Shown: positions 9,198-18,496 of the stretch, in pieces
Layout of the letters: every line of letters starts with the position of its first letter
Position numbering within the stretch: position 1 is the stretch's first letter
DNA from: Zavarzinella sp.
Lineage (GTDB): Bacteria; Planctomycetota; Planctomycetia; Gemmatales; Gemmataceae
NCBI GenBank assembly: GCA_041399155.1
Contig: JAWKTI010000001.1
Location: 62,001-126,000 of the forward strand
Length of the DNA: 64,000 nt
Direction of reading: 5' to 3'
Notes under the pieces: model-generated
Seen by the model: the letters and a program-made list of their open reading frames with translations, nothing else
Told to the model about the DNA's origin: nothing
Databases searched by the model: none
Position numbers and translations under genes: made by a program

Positions 9198-9782
9198 AAC
9201 AGGGTACCTTCCGTTGGTTACCAGAGAATCGTGTCAGTTGCAGAAGCAGATTTGCCCACAGCAACAGACACGGTGCAACAATGTATTACTGGTAATACGG
9301 ACGTTATTCTATCATCGTTCAACTGGTTTGGTGAGTGGCACCAGATTTGTCTGGAGAATTCGTCTGAATCGGTGCCCGTAGCCCACATTTTTGCCACCAA
9401 GTGACGTGACCAGATGTTTGCATTCCCTGGGATCGTAGGCATATTGTCTGCAAGCGAACCTACCCCGTCAATTGCGCACTATCATGGCACTTGGATCCAC
9501 GGGCTGATATCAATTTGGCAAAAATTCACAAAAAAGTTTTGATTAGCGCAAATTATTACCAAATAAGCAGTTGTGACAGAAGATTCTCGCGGCAAATCGT
9601 CCCGGCGAGAAAAAAATTGCCAGAATTTGCAGGCTCGTGGATATATTAATATAGCGTGGAAATAATTCCATGCTAAGTATGCTGTCTGGATCATTATCGG
9701 ATTCAAGCGGTTCTTTTTCGTTTGTTCACCTACAGTCTCTATCGCCTGACTGGGGTGCGGCAGCTTACAATGAAGCAGAATC
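9198..9782. other. intergenic stretch, no gene seen
   Basis: 585 bp between the divergent kinase and the apbE-like gene. Short open frames exist in several phases but none shows a family pattern or good ribosome binding site. The part from about 9530 to 9700 is richer in A and T. It probably holds the two divergent promoters, but no convincing -35/-10 pair or operator could be assigned. Confidence 0.4.
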
Positions 9783-10796
9783 ATGATTCAGAACCTTCTG
9801 TTCGACGTGCCAGATGATGCCCCCACGCCACTGGTGGGTTGCGATGCGGAAGTGCTGCGCGTTTCCCGCATGGCGATGGCCACATTATTTGAAGTGGTGA
9901 CACCACTGGGTACACCGAAGGCAGAATTTGCTTCCCTGGCAATTCTCGATCAGGTGGATGAACTGGAAGCACAACTGACTGTTTATCGCCCCGATTCGGA
10001 AGTCAGCCTGCTGAACGAACGTGCCCACGCTGGGCCAGTGGCGGTAGCGCCGAATTTATTTGAACTGCTTTACGAATGTGCCCTGCTGACCCGTGCGACA
10101 CAGGGGGCCTTTGATGTGGCAATGGGCACGCTCATTAAGGCGTGGGGCTTTGTTCAACGGCAAGGCCGGGTTCCCACGCCCACGGAGCGTAGTCAGGCGG
10201 TATCCCAGGCGGGCACCCGATACCTGGTTTTCGATCGCGAGGCACGCACGGTGCAGTATTTACGCCCGCTGGAAATAAACCTGGGCAGCATTGGCAAAGG
10301 TTATGCCCTGGATGAAGCCGTCGAGCGAGTGCAGCACCGCTTTCATTTGCCGCACGGCCTGCTGCAGGGTGGGCGAAGCAGTGTCCTGGCCTGGGGTAAT
10401 GCCGGGCAGGGGATTTCAGGTTGGCCAGTTGGGTTATCGCACCCCTGGCAGCCGGAGATCAGCCTGGGAACGATTCGGCTAAAAAATCAGGCGTTGGCAA
10501 CTTCCGCAGCCACCTACCAGCATTTCGTCTATAATGGGAAAAAGCTAGGTCACCTGATTGACCCTCGAACAGGGTGGCCAGCGGCAGAATTGGACCAGGT
10601 TTCGGTAATTGCCCCCAATGCTGCCCACGCGGATGCTCTCTCCACCGCCTTTTACGTCCTGGGTTTGGAAGGGATACGCAATTTTTGTCGCACTCATCCG
10701 GAAGTGAGTGCCATCGTCATGAAGGATGGGCAGGTGCACTGCATCAACCATCCGGATTTTATCCCCGCTTCCACAGCGGCTGTTGCTTCTGGTTGA
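9783..10796 (+). CDS. apbE: ApbE-like FAD:protein FMN transferase
   Basis: ApbE enzymes attach FMN from FAD to Thr/Ser of target proteins, usually at or outside the membrane. Family features: VSRMAMATLFEV at the start, the LDQVDELEAQLTVYRPDSEVSLLN segment, INLGSIGKGYALD, LATSAATYQHF, HLIDPRTGWPA, and ADALSTAFYVLG with metal/FAD-binding Asp. No signal peptide or lipobox is visible, which is unusual for classical ApbE. The length of 337 residues is normal. It is followed 7 bp later by the DoxX-like gene and then a Tat oxidoreductase, suggesting one operon and possibly a flavinylated partner. Confidence 0.85.
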   Translation: MIQNLLFDVPDDAPTPLVGCDAEVLRVSRMAMATLFEVVTPLGTPKAEFASLAILDQVDELEAQLTVYRPDSEVSLLNERAHAGPVAVAPNLFELLYECALLTRATQGAFDVAMGTLIKAWGFVQRQGRVPTPTERSQAVSQAGTRYLVFDREARTVQYLRPLEINLGSIGKGYALDEAVERVQHRFHLPHGLLQGGRSSVLAWGNAGQGISGWPVGLSHPWQPEISLGTIRLKNQALATSAATYQHFVYNGKKLGHLIDPRTGWPAAELDQVSVIAPNAAHADALSTAFYVLGLEGIRNFCRTHPEVSAIVMKDGQVHCINHPDFIPASTAAVASG

Positions 10797-10803
10797 GAAA
10801 ACG

Positions 10804-12375
10804 ATGATTCGAATAGGCTTCTGGACAGCAGTTTTTTTAGTACTGCTCCGCATTTGCATCGGCTGGCACTTCTTTGCAGAAGGTGTCAACAAAGTACGCT
10901 CTGCCTACACAGGTGCGGCTGATGTCAACGAAAAACCTTTTTCCTCCGCAGGCTACTTCAGTGAAGCCCAGGGCCCCTTTGGCAAATTCATGCGGGGCAT
11001 GCTGGGCGATCCGAACAAGGAAATTGTTGACAAACTGACACCCACTGAGGATAGGAAAAGTGTACCCGCACCTGTCGCACAGGAATGGGATAGCTACCTC
11101 ACACTGTTTACTGAAACGTATCAGTTGTCCGAACCACAGCAGGCTGCCGCCAAGGAAAAGCTGGAAGCGGCCAAAAAAGCCTTCATTACGTGGCTTGACG
11201 AAGGAAAATTGACTGTTGAAAAAACATCCCCCGGCCCCACGTCAAAGGCAGATTTTGAATTAGAAGTGCCCGTGGCGAAGCGATTAGAGCAGTTTCAAGA
11301 AGCAATCAAAAACGTTGACAGTGGTTACAATCGTCTGTGGGTAATGCAGAAAGATGTTCTGGGTGCAGAGCTGCAAACCCGCAAGAAAGATGTATCCACC
11401 ATTCGCAAGGAACTGGAAGACGCCTACAAGGACCAATTCAACGCACTGAAGGACGATCTGGCCAGCGTGCTGGGTGCCAATGTTACGGCATTTCTTACCA
11501 AGGAAGAAGGCAAGGACGAACAGGCCACCCTGGAAGCGATGCTGACCCCCATGCAGAATGGGAACAATCCTTTAGCAGCAATGTGGGATGCCTATGGTGC
11601 CCACCTGAAGAAGTTTGGCAAGGTGCCCGGCGATGAATTAAACAATACTGTTGATACCGCACTGACCACGGCCAAGGCACGCTTTGACCTGTGGCTGGCC
11701 GGTAAAGACGTGTTTTCTGGTATACCGGAAGACCAAAACTACATCCAATCGTGGCAGACCGCTTACACCAAAGCGAAAGATGCTGCGACCGAGGAAGAAA
11801 AGAAGCTGGCCGATGCCAAGCTGACGGAAGAAGAAAAAACCAAGGCACTTGCCAAAGTACGCTAGCCTGGCATGGACCTGGTGAAAGAAATGCAGGCCCA
11901 CTTGCAGTTCGCAACAGACACCTTGAAGAAATCGTTGGCAGATCAGATAGAACCCGAAGCAGCCCAGGGGTATGCTTCACCCAAGCCGGAATACTACTTA
12001 TGGTTCATCCCTAAGTGGAAGCCAATCCAATATGTCGACTGGTCCACCCGCTGGTTCCTGGCAATTGTAGGGTGCTGCCTGATCATTGGTCTGTGGTCAC
12101 GCCTTGCTGCATTTGGTGCGGGCATGTTCCTGCTGATGACAATCCTTTCGACTCCCAACGTGCCATGGTTGCCAGTCGCACCGTTGAGCGAAGGAAATTA
12201 CGTTTACATCAACAAAAACGTGATTGAATTCCTGGCACTGATGGTGCTGACAACCGTTTCCACTGGCATGTGGGCTGGAATTGATGCCGTGCTGTATTAT
12301 CTGTTCGGCCAACGCCGGGCATTGAAGAAAGCACAACGTCAACAGGAAAAAGAACTCATTCGTAACTCTCGATAA
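10804..12375 (+). pseudogene. DoxX-like membrane protein split by in-frame TAG
   Basis: The frame opens at ATG 10804 with a DoxX-type first helix (FLVLLRICIGWHFFAEG). A Lys/Glu-rich soluble region of about 340 residues follows. The frame meets TAG at 11863-11865 and reopens in the same phase (MDLVKEMQAHLQF, from 11872) to 12375. This second part holds three more membrane helices (WFLAIVGCCLIIGLW, FGAGMFLLMTILS, FLALMVLTTVST), completing the DoxX fold. The stop therefore cuts one gene into a 353-residue piece and a 167-residue piece. Readthrough, a real nonsense mutation or a base error are all possible. It sits between the apbE-like gene and the oxidoreductase on the same strand. Confidence 0.75.
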
Positions 12376-12420
12376 TTAACATACTGATTCCGAAATCCCT
12401 CCCGCCCATGGAGAATAATG

Positions 12421-14079
12421 ATGGCTTTAGATTTATCCGCAGAAAAGAAGGCAGAAGGTAAGGCAGCATTCGATGATGCAACCATCGAGCTGACCCGACG
12501 TGGGTTTATGCGCAGCATGGCTGCAGGTGCGGCAATTGCCCCAGTGGCTGCTGCCGCTTACTTTGCCTTTGATTCATTCAAAGGGAAGCCGGTGCGTGCC
12601 GCACTGATTGGCTGTGGCGATGAAGGTGGGGTGCTTCTCAGCGAGCACGATCCGAAGTACATCGAAATCGTTTCACTATGCGATATTCGACCGTACAACC
12701 AGGCACGTATCATCAAAGGTGAAGGCGAAAAATCGGCCCGACGTGGCTACAAAGCCATTTATGGTGAAGCCGCTGCCAGCAAAATGAAGGTCGAAACCGA
12801 CTATAAGAAGATTCTGGAAGACAAATCGATTGAAGCAGTGATTATTGCCCTGCCACTGCACCTGCATGCTTCAGTTACCATTGAAGCGCTGAACGCTGGC
12901 AAGCATGTGCTGTGCGAAAAGCTGATGGCCCGCACGGTTACAGAATGTAAGGCAATGATTGCAGCCGCCAAGAAGAATAACAAGATTCTTTCAATTGGCC
13001 ACCAGCGACATTACAGTATGCTTTATGCCCACGCACTGGAATTGATCAAAGCGGGAGAACTGGGCGACATCAAACATATCCGTGCATTGTGGCACCGTAA
13101 CTTCAGTTGGGACTGGATTGATGATGGTAAAGCCAAAGTGGTACAGAATGCCCCTGACCTGCGGCAGGTAGCACCGATGTACCGCGATGGCTGGTTTTCA
13201 CCAATCCGCCAGGAAGACTACGATGTTCTGAAAGACAAGTACAAGGATTATGGTTACAAAACTCTGGAAGAACTGATCCGCTGGCGTTTATACGAACGCA
13301 CTGGTGGGGGGTTGATGGCCGAATTGGGCAGCCACCAGTTGGATGCCTGCAGTATCTTCCTGGGCAAAGTAAAGCCACTCAACGTGATGGGAATGGGCTC
13401 GCATTCGTTCTTCGGACATATGGATGATCCGAAAGATCGTCGCAACCCACGCCAGATTGATGACCATGTCTTCACCACCTTTGAGTTCCCAGGCAAGAAC
13501 CACCCCCAGGGACCTAACGGTGGAAATGATAAAGATGATGTGGTGGTGGTGACTTATTCTTCGATCAGCACCAACGGTTTTGAACCTTACGGCGAGTGTG
13601 TGATGGGATCGCGTGGAACATTGGTTGTTTCCAGTGAATCGGAAAACATGCTCTACAAAGAAAAACGACCAGGGATTGCCCCACCTGCCAAGACTTCGAT
13701 GACTGCCGACAAGGTAAGTGCCAGCAAGCCAGCCGTGGAAGCCGCCAGCACTTGGGGCCCCAACGCGGCCGTAGCCGAAGCTGCCAAAGGTGGCGGTGGT
13801 GGCAAAGTAAGTCGTGGTTACAAAGAAGAAATGGCCGACTTCGCTTTCTGCATCCGTCTGATGGAAGAAGAGAAGATTGCCAACATCTACGAAAAGACCA
13901 CCGAAGGAAAATTGCGGCATCGCCTGCCACGGTGCCACGGCGAAGTGGCGATGGCCGACGCCATTGTGGCACTGACTTCGAACCTGGCAATGGCCAAACG
14001 ACAATTAATCAAGTTTGAGCCCGCATGGTTCGATCCGGATTCTCAGGAAGTGCCTGACAAAGATGTCAATTTCGGTTAA
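12421..14079 (+). CDS. Tat-exported Gfo/Idh/MocA family oxidoreductase
   Basis: An NAD(P)-dependent oxidoreductase of the Gfo/Idh/MocA family carrying a twin-arginine signal (LTRRGFMRSMAAGAA). The dinucleotide fold follows (VRAALIGCGDEGG), then VIIALPLHLHASVTIEALNAGKHVLCEK and IGHQRHYS. The usual EKP is EKL here. Such Tat-exported members are numerous in planctomycetes and act on sugars outside the cytoplasm; the substrate is unknown. The second of two adjacent ATGs (12421) is chosen because GGAG lies 7 nt before it, while the first is only 4 nt away. It follows the DoxX-like gene by about 45 bp. Confidence 0.9.
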   Translation: MALDLSAEKKAEGKAAFDDATIELTRRGFMRSMAAGAAIAPVAAAAYFAFDSFKGKPVRAALIGCGDEGGVLLSEHDPKYIEIVSLCDIRPYNQARIIKGEGEKSARRGYKAIYGEAAASKMKVETDYKKILEDKSIEAVIIALPLHLHASVTIEALNAGKHVLCEKLMARTVTECKAMIAAAKKNNKILSIGHQRHYSMLYAHALELIKAGELGDIKHIRALWHRNFSWDWIDDGKAKVVQNAPDLRQVAPMYRDGWFSPIRQEDYDVLKDKYKDYGYKTLEELIRWRLYERTGGGLMAELGSHQLDACSIFLGKVKPLNVMGMGSHSFFGHMDDPKDRRNPRQIDDHVFTTFEFPGKNHPQGPNGGNDKDDVVVVTYSSISTNGFEPYGECVMGSRGTLVVSSESENMLYKEKRPGIAPPAKTSMTADKVSASKPAVEAASTWGPNAAVAEAAKGGGGGKVSRGYKEEMADFAFCIRLMEEEKIANIYEKTTEGKLRHRLPRCHGEVAMADAIVALTSNLAMAKRQLIKFEPAWFDPDSQEVPDKDVNFG

Positions 14080-14118
14080 GCAGTTTTCCAGGGCCTTTTT
14101 CTCAAACTTGGTACACGG

Positions 14119-14868
14119 ATGACCGGTGTTTACACAATTGATCTTGCTGGCTTTCATGGCCCACTGGATCTATTGTTGTACCTGGTAAAAAAGAACGAAC
14201 TGGACCTGCTTGATATTCCCATTGCTGATATTGCCGCTCAATTCTCTGCCTTTCTGGATGATATTACCCTGATCGACATTGAGTGGGCGGGGGAATTTCT
14301 GCTGACTTCTGCCAGTCTGCTTGAATTGAAAAGCCAGTTGTTGTTACCCAGACCCACCCATACTTCTGGTGGGCGGGAACAGATGGATCCACGACAGGAA
14401 CTGGTCAAGCAACTTCTCGATTATCGTGCCACCAAAGAAGCCACCACACGATTACAGGATTTAAACGATCAGCGGATTTTTCATCAGGCACGGGTGCAGC
14501 CACCAGAAAATGAAGGCGTGACTTCCAGAAAAGTGAAGCCAGTTGAAATCTGGGATCTGGTCAGCACGTTTGCCCGCCTGATGCGCGACGTGCGTGCGGC
14601 AGAATCGCTGAATGTATCGCAGGATGACACCCCGCAGGCAGTCTATATGGAAGAACTTCGGCAACGGGTGCGGGCAGCAGGTCAGATGCCGTTTCGCGAT
14701 ATTTTCCTGCCACCGTTCACCCGATTCCGCCTGCTGGGGTATTTTCTGGCACTGCTGGAGTTGTTGAAACAACACGAACTGCTTACCCACCAGGATCAGC
14801 CGGATTCGCCCATTACGGTGCTGTGGAATGAAGAACCACCCCCCACCGTGCCGATGGTGCCAAATTGA
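14119..14868 (+). CDS. scpA: segregation and condensation protein ScpA
   Basis: The kleisin subunit that bridges the SMC dimer in the bacterial condensin complex. It begins with the classic GFHGPLDLLLYLVKKNELDLLDIPIADI, followed by an N-terminal helical domain binding the SMC neck (WAGEFLLTSASLLELKSQLLLP). The C-terminal winged-helix part contains FRDIFLPPFTRFRLLGYFLALLELLK. The length of 249 residues is normal. No scpB or smc is nearby. SMC-ScpAB is loaded at ParB-parS in many bacteria, which is relevant to the parS-like sites in this window. Confidence 0.93.
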   Translation: MTGVYTIDLAGFHGPLDLLLYLVKKNELDLLDIPIADIAAQFSAFLDDITLIDIEWAGEFLLTSASLLELKSQLLLPRPTHTSGGREQMDPRQELVKQLLDYRATKEATTRLQDLNDQRIFHQARVQPPENEGVTSRKVKPVEIWDLVSTFARLMRDVRAAESLNVSQDDTPQAVYMEELRQRVRAAGQMPFRDIFLPPFTRFRLLGYFLALLELLKQHELLTHQDQPDSPITVLWNEEPPPTVPMVPN

Positions 14869-15014
14869 TCGGATGGTGTGAAAATCAGCCAAATAACGAT
14901 CAAATAAATGTCAGAGTATTTGTATATGCCGTTTTCTCTGATCAATTCCACCCATCGTGGGGTATTTCAAGCGATATCTCCTTATAACTATCAATCAGGA
15001 GATCAGGCAGAACT

Positions 15015-16025
15015 ATGACAAAAGTTGCGATATTAGGTGGGTCGGGCTACACCGCAGTCGAATTAATTAAAATCCTGCTGCGGCACCCGCACGTACAGAT
15101 TGTGGCGATTACTTCCCGCCAGGACGATTCGCCACCCATCGCCGATTTGCACCCATCGTTGCTGGGGCGTATCGATTTGCAGTGCGTTCCCTTTCAGCCA
15201 GATGCCTTGTCGGCAATGGGTGTGGAATGTGCGTTTGGTTGTTTGCCACACGGTGTCAGTGCGGAGTGTGTTGCTCCACTGTTACAGCGTGGGATACGTG
15301 TAGTCGATCTCAGTGCAGATTACCGCCTGCGTGATCTGCAGATTTACACCCGCTGGTATGGCGAGCATCACGACCCTGCCAACCTGGCTCAGGCGGTCTA
15401 TGGCTTGCCTGAAATGCACCGCGAAGCAATTCGTACTGCCCGCCTGGTGGCTAATCCGGGGTGCTATCCACAAACGGGCATTCTGGGCCTTGCCCCACTG
15501 GTGAAGCACGAATTGCTGGAACCACGTGGAATCATCGTCAACAGCCTCAGTGGCGTGTCCGGTGCTGGCCGCACCCCCAAGTTAGGCACCTTGTTTCCGG
15601 AGTGCAACGAAAGCATTTCCGCCTACAACGTGGGCAAGCATCGCCACACACCTGAAATTGAACAATCGCTGTCGTGGCTGGCGGGGCACCCTGTGCAGGT
15701 GATTTTCACCCCCCACCTGGCACCCATGGACCGTGGGATTTTCAGCACCATTTATGCCCAGCCCAAATCACCAATTTCCGAAGAAGAACTGGTGGCACTG
15801 TACCGCGATTATTTTGCAAATGAACCCTTTGTGCGTGTCCGCACCACCTTGCCTGCGACAAAAGATACGATGCACAGTAACTTTGTGGATATTTGCCCCA
15901 AAGTGGTGCACGATCAGGTGGTGATTCTGGTGACAGAAGATAATCTGGTGCGTGGGGCCAGTGGTGTTGCGGTGCAGAACATGAACATCATGTTCGGCTA
16001 CGAAGAAACTACCGCATTACTGTAA
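15015..16025 (+). CDS. argC: N-acetyl-gamma-glutamyl-phosphate reductase
   Basis: Reduces N-acetylglutamyl phosphate to the semialdehyde in arginine synthesis, using NADPH. The Rossmann start VAILGGSGYTAVELIKIL, the active-site Cys in VANPGCYPQTG, SGVSGAGRTPK and FTPHLAPMDRGI are all present. The length of 336 residues is standard. AGGAG lies about 15 nt before the ATG at 15015. It stands alone; the other arginine genes are not in the window, apart from carB at 32-35 kb, which supplies carbamoyl phosphate. Confidence 0.95.
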   Translation: MTKVAILGGSGYTAVELIKILLRHPHVQIVAITSRQDDSPPIADLHPSLLGRIDLQCVPFQPDALSAMGVECAFGCLPHGVSAECVAPLLQRGIRVVDLSADYRLRDLQIYTRWYGEHHDPANLAQAVYGLPEMHREAIRTARLVANPGCYPQTGILGLAPLVKHELLEPRGIIVNSLSGVSGAGRTPKLGTLFPECNESISAYNVGKHRHTPEIEQSLSWLAGHPVQVIFTPHLAPMDRGIFSTIYAQPKSPISEEELVALYRDYFANEPFVRVRTTLPATKDTMHSNFVDICPKVVHDQVVILVTEDNLVRGASGVAVQNMNIMFGYEETTALL

Positions 16026-16074
16026 GTACAGATGCCACCCTTGAAACAGTCTTCTTTTCAAAAAGGTTACCGCA

Positions 16075-16578
16075 ATGACTGCAGATGAAGTGGTACGGTT
16101 ATTACAGTTGCAACCGCACCCTGTAGAAGGTGGGTTCTTTCGCGAAACCTATCGCTCGGTGGGATCGATTCCTGAAGGCACCTTGCCTGGATATGCTGGC
16201 TCTCGTTCTGTGGGCACCGCAATTTACTACCTGTTGACCCCACAGACCGTTTCGGAAATGCACCGCCTGCCGGGCGACGAGGTCTTTCATTTTTATGCGG
16301 GTGATGCGGTGGAAATGCTGCAGATTGCACCAGACGGCACTGCCAGTCGCTGGGTGCTGGGCACTGATTTTGCGGCAGGCCACCACCCACAATTGGTGGT
16401 GACTGCTGGCACCTGGCAGGGTTCTGCCTTGATATCAGGTGGACAGTGGGCCTTACTTGGTGCAACGATGGCACCCGGCTTCGATTATCAGGATTACGTA
16501 CGAGGCACCCGCACGGAACTTGCCCCTCATGCAGCACCATGGGATGAATTGCTGATCAAATTAACCCCACATGGTTGA
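16075..16578 (+). CDS. DUF985-type cupin protein
   Basis: A 167-residue cupin of the DUF985 family. Family features: LLQLQPHPVEGGFFRETYRS at the N-terminus, TAIYYLLTP, EMHRLPGDEVFHFYAGDAVEM, WQGSALISGGQWALLGATMAPGFDYQDY and a closing metal-site-like region. These small beta-barrel proteins are cytoplasmic and their reaction is not established; some are annotated as sugar epimerase-like. The gene begins 49 bp after argC on the same strand and could be cotranscribed. Confidence 0.85.
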   Translation: MTADEVVRLLQLQPHPVEGGFFRETYRSVGSIPEGTLPGYAGSRSVGTAIYYLLTPQTVSEMHRLPGDEVFHFYAGDAVEMLQIAPDGTASRWVLGTDFAAGHHPQLVVTAGTWQGSALISGGQWALLGATMAPGFDYQDYVRGTRTELAPHAAPWDELLIKLTPHG

Positions 16579-16605
16579 TGGGATGGTATGTCTGTGTCGT
16601 AGAGC

Positions 16606-17202
16606 TTATTTGTGCCAGTAATCCAGCAGAAACTGGGACCAGGTTTCAAAGGCGTGGTATTGTTCCCGTAATTGGCTTAGTGGCTGAAAACCGGCGTTTT
16701 CCAGAATATCTTCCCCCACGGTGACGGTGGGTTCGGCCAGTTGCAGCAGGTGCACAATCCCCACGTGGACTGCACCAACGGGGGTGCGGTCATCGTAAAT
16801 GGCCCCCACCAGCGTTTCCCGCCACGTGGTACCGATCTGGACTTCTTCCTGTAATTCTCGCATCATCCCGGTCCGGTACAGATCGCCCGAAATTGGGCCA
16901 TCGGTGCGTTCAATATGGCCACCAATTCCAATGGAATAGCGGGCGTGCAGGCGTTTTTCCCCGCCACCTTTTCCCCGCTGATAGGCAAAATAGCTGTCTC
17001 CGTGCTGCAGCACCACGTAGGGAATCAATTGCTTGTAGGTGGGGTCGTTTTCTGCCTCGGCACGAGGAATGAACAAAAAATGTGCTGGATCAAGCAAAAA
17101 ATCCAGAAATTGATGAGAATTATCTAATAAACCACAGAATTTCTCCACGTGGGCTAACCGCGATTCCGGAACCACCAGCACTTCCTGGGTGGGAATACTC
17201 AT
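16606..17202 (-). CDS. Nudix-type hydrolase
   Basis: The centre reads YSIGIGGHIERTDG, then about eight inserted residues, then MMRELQEEVQI. This is a Nudix box (G..E...REL.EE) with a longer first gap than usual. The N-terminal part (PTQEVLVVPESRLAHVEKFCGL) precedes YVVLQHGDSYFAYQRGKGGGEKRLH, also seen in a subgroup of Nudix proteins of about 200 residues. It would cleave a nucleoside-diphosphate-linked compound, but which one is unknown. The ATG at 17202 (MSIPTQEV) is preferred over an in-frame GTG at 17211. Confidence 0.75.
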   Translation of the reverse strand: MSIPTQEVLVVPESRLAHVEKFCGLLDNSHQFLDFLLDPAHFLFIPRAEAENDPTYKQLIPYVVLQHGDSYFAYQRGKGGGEKRLHARYSIGIGGHIERTDGPISGDLYRTGMMRELQEEVQIGTTWRETLVGAIYDDRTPVGAVHVGIVHLLQLAEPTVTVGEDILENAGFQPLSQLREQYHAFETWSQFLLDYWHK

Positions 17203-17245
17203 GAAAATCACTCGCTTATTTCATTACCAATGCCATTTGCCAAAC

Positions 17246-18388
17246 TTACCGACCAACTGATTTCAAACCTGCCCACGTACCCACAAATGGGATTACTGCT
17301 TTCGTGTATGCCAGGTAAACGCGTTTTGGTGCAAGTGCCACTCCCCATACACCAGCTTTATCTGCTGGCCTGCCAAAATGACTTACTAATGCTGGTTTGC
17401 TCTTTTCCGCAACATTGACCACCAACAGGTCACTATCACCAGCAGAAAGATAAATTTTCTTTTCACGTGAATCAATTGCCAGTTGATTGGTATGTCCGGG
17501 GCTGTTAAACCAGAGGTTTTTCGGGGTATGGGCCTCCCACGGATTGAACCATCCTAACTGCCTGATTTTAGCAGGATTCGAGATATCAAGAATCTCCAAT
17601 CCCGCGTAGTCCACTGCTGCATACAGCACCGTTCCTTCTATAACAATATTGTTATATGCTTGCTGCTTTTTCCCCATCGCGGTATTGGTGTACTTGCCTG
17701 TTTCTTCGATCTTTAATGGGTTTTCAATGTTCAGGATGCGAATGCCACCAGCATCGTTCGCAACAAACAGTCGATCTGTGCTGATTGCCAGTCCGCGTGC
17801 ATTTGGATGTTGAATCTTGCCAGGATTTTTCAAAGGATAGTGGGGATCTGGCAGAAAATCTGCCACCTTTTTTGGACTAGTGGAATCATGAACATCAATT
17901 ACAATAATACCGTGATTCATTGCACCCAGGTAGGCATATTTTCCATCTACTGCAATTGCCGCACTCCCCTTTAACTTTTCAGGCGAACTCCACAATCCCA
18001 GTAATTTGGGTTTGCTGGGTTTTTCGATGTCAACAATGGCCAGGCCAGCGGGTGAACCTCGAGAATTGAAGAAATCCCCCAGAGCGAGATAAAGAATGTT
18101 TTTGTGCCTGGTCAGATTCATCACATCAAGCTGTGCGAATGTCCTGATAGGCAAATTTGCCTTCAGGATTGGCTTTTTACCAGCCTGCGAAACATCAAAG
18201 ACCGAAAGTCCGCCGTTTTTGAGGGCAACGAACAGGTAAGTGTGCGTGGGATCCAGAATCATCGCTTGTGGGAGGGCCAGCGGGGTTTCGTATTCCCATT
18301 CCAGCAGCATTGGTTTGGATTCTGCATTGCCAGAGGCAGCAAAAAGCAGACAGGCCATCCATGGTGTCAACAACTGGTATCGGTTCAT
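17246..18388 (-). CDS. secreted LVIVD-repeat beta-propeller protein
   Basis: A 380-residue exported protein (signal peptide ending SGNAES). It contains repeated LVIVD-type blades: GGLSVFDVSQAGKKPIL, GLAIVDIEKPSKPKLLG, GIIVIDVHDSTSPKKV, GIRILNIENPLKIEE, GLEILDISNPAKIRQLG and DLLVVNVAEKSKPALV. This predicts a beta-propeller in the periplasm or on the surface, probably for protein or ligand binding. No catalytic motif is visible. The gene stands alone on the minus strand. Confidence 0.85.
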   Translation of the reverse strand: MNRYQLLTPWMACLLFAASGNAESKPMLLEWEYETPLALPQAMILDPTHTYLFVALKNGGLSVFDVSQAGKKPILKANLPIRTFAQLDVMNLTRHKNILYLALGDFFNSRGSPAGLAIVDIEKPSKPKLLGLWSSPEKLKGSAAIAVDGKYAYLGAMNHGIIVIDVHDSTSPKKVADFLPDPHYPLKNPGKIQHPNARGLAISTDRLFVANDAGGIRILNIENPLKIEETGKYTNTAMGKKQQAYNNIVIEGTVLYAAVDYAGLEILDISNPAKIRQLGWFNPWEAHTPKNLWFNSPGHTNQLAIDSREKKIYLSAGDSDLLVVNVAEKSKPALVSHFGRPADKAGVWGVALAPKRVYLAYTKAVIPFVGTWAGLKSVGR

Positions 18389-18496
18389 GATGGGTACTGT
18401 TCAGGCGAAGGAGAGTTTTCAATTGGAAATCTAGCATACTGAAACGCTGACACCTTGCAGAAAAGAATGAATTCAACCCGCATTTTCACATCAAAA

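Noticed and set aside
13288..14004. Open frame of 238 codons on the minus strand
   Set aside because: Antisense to the Tat-exported oxidoreductase; its composition is that of a mirror frame.
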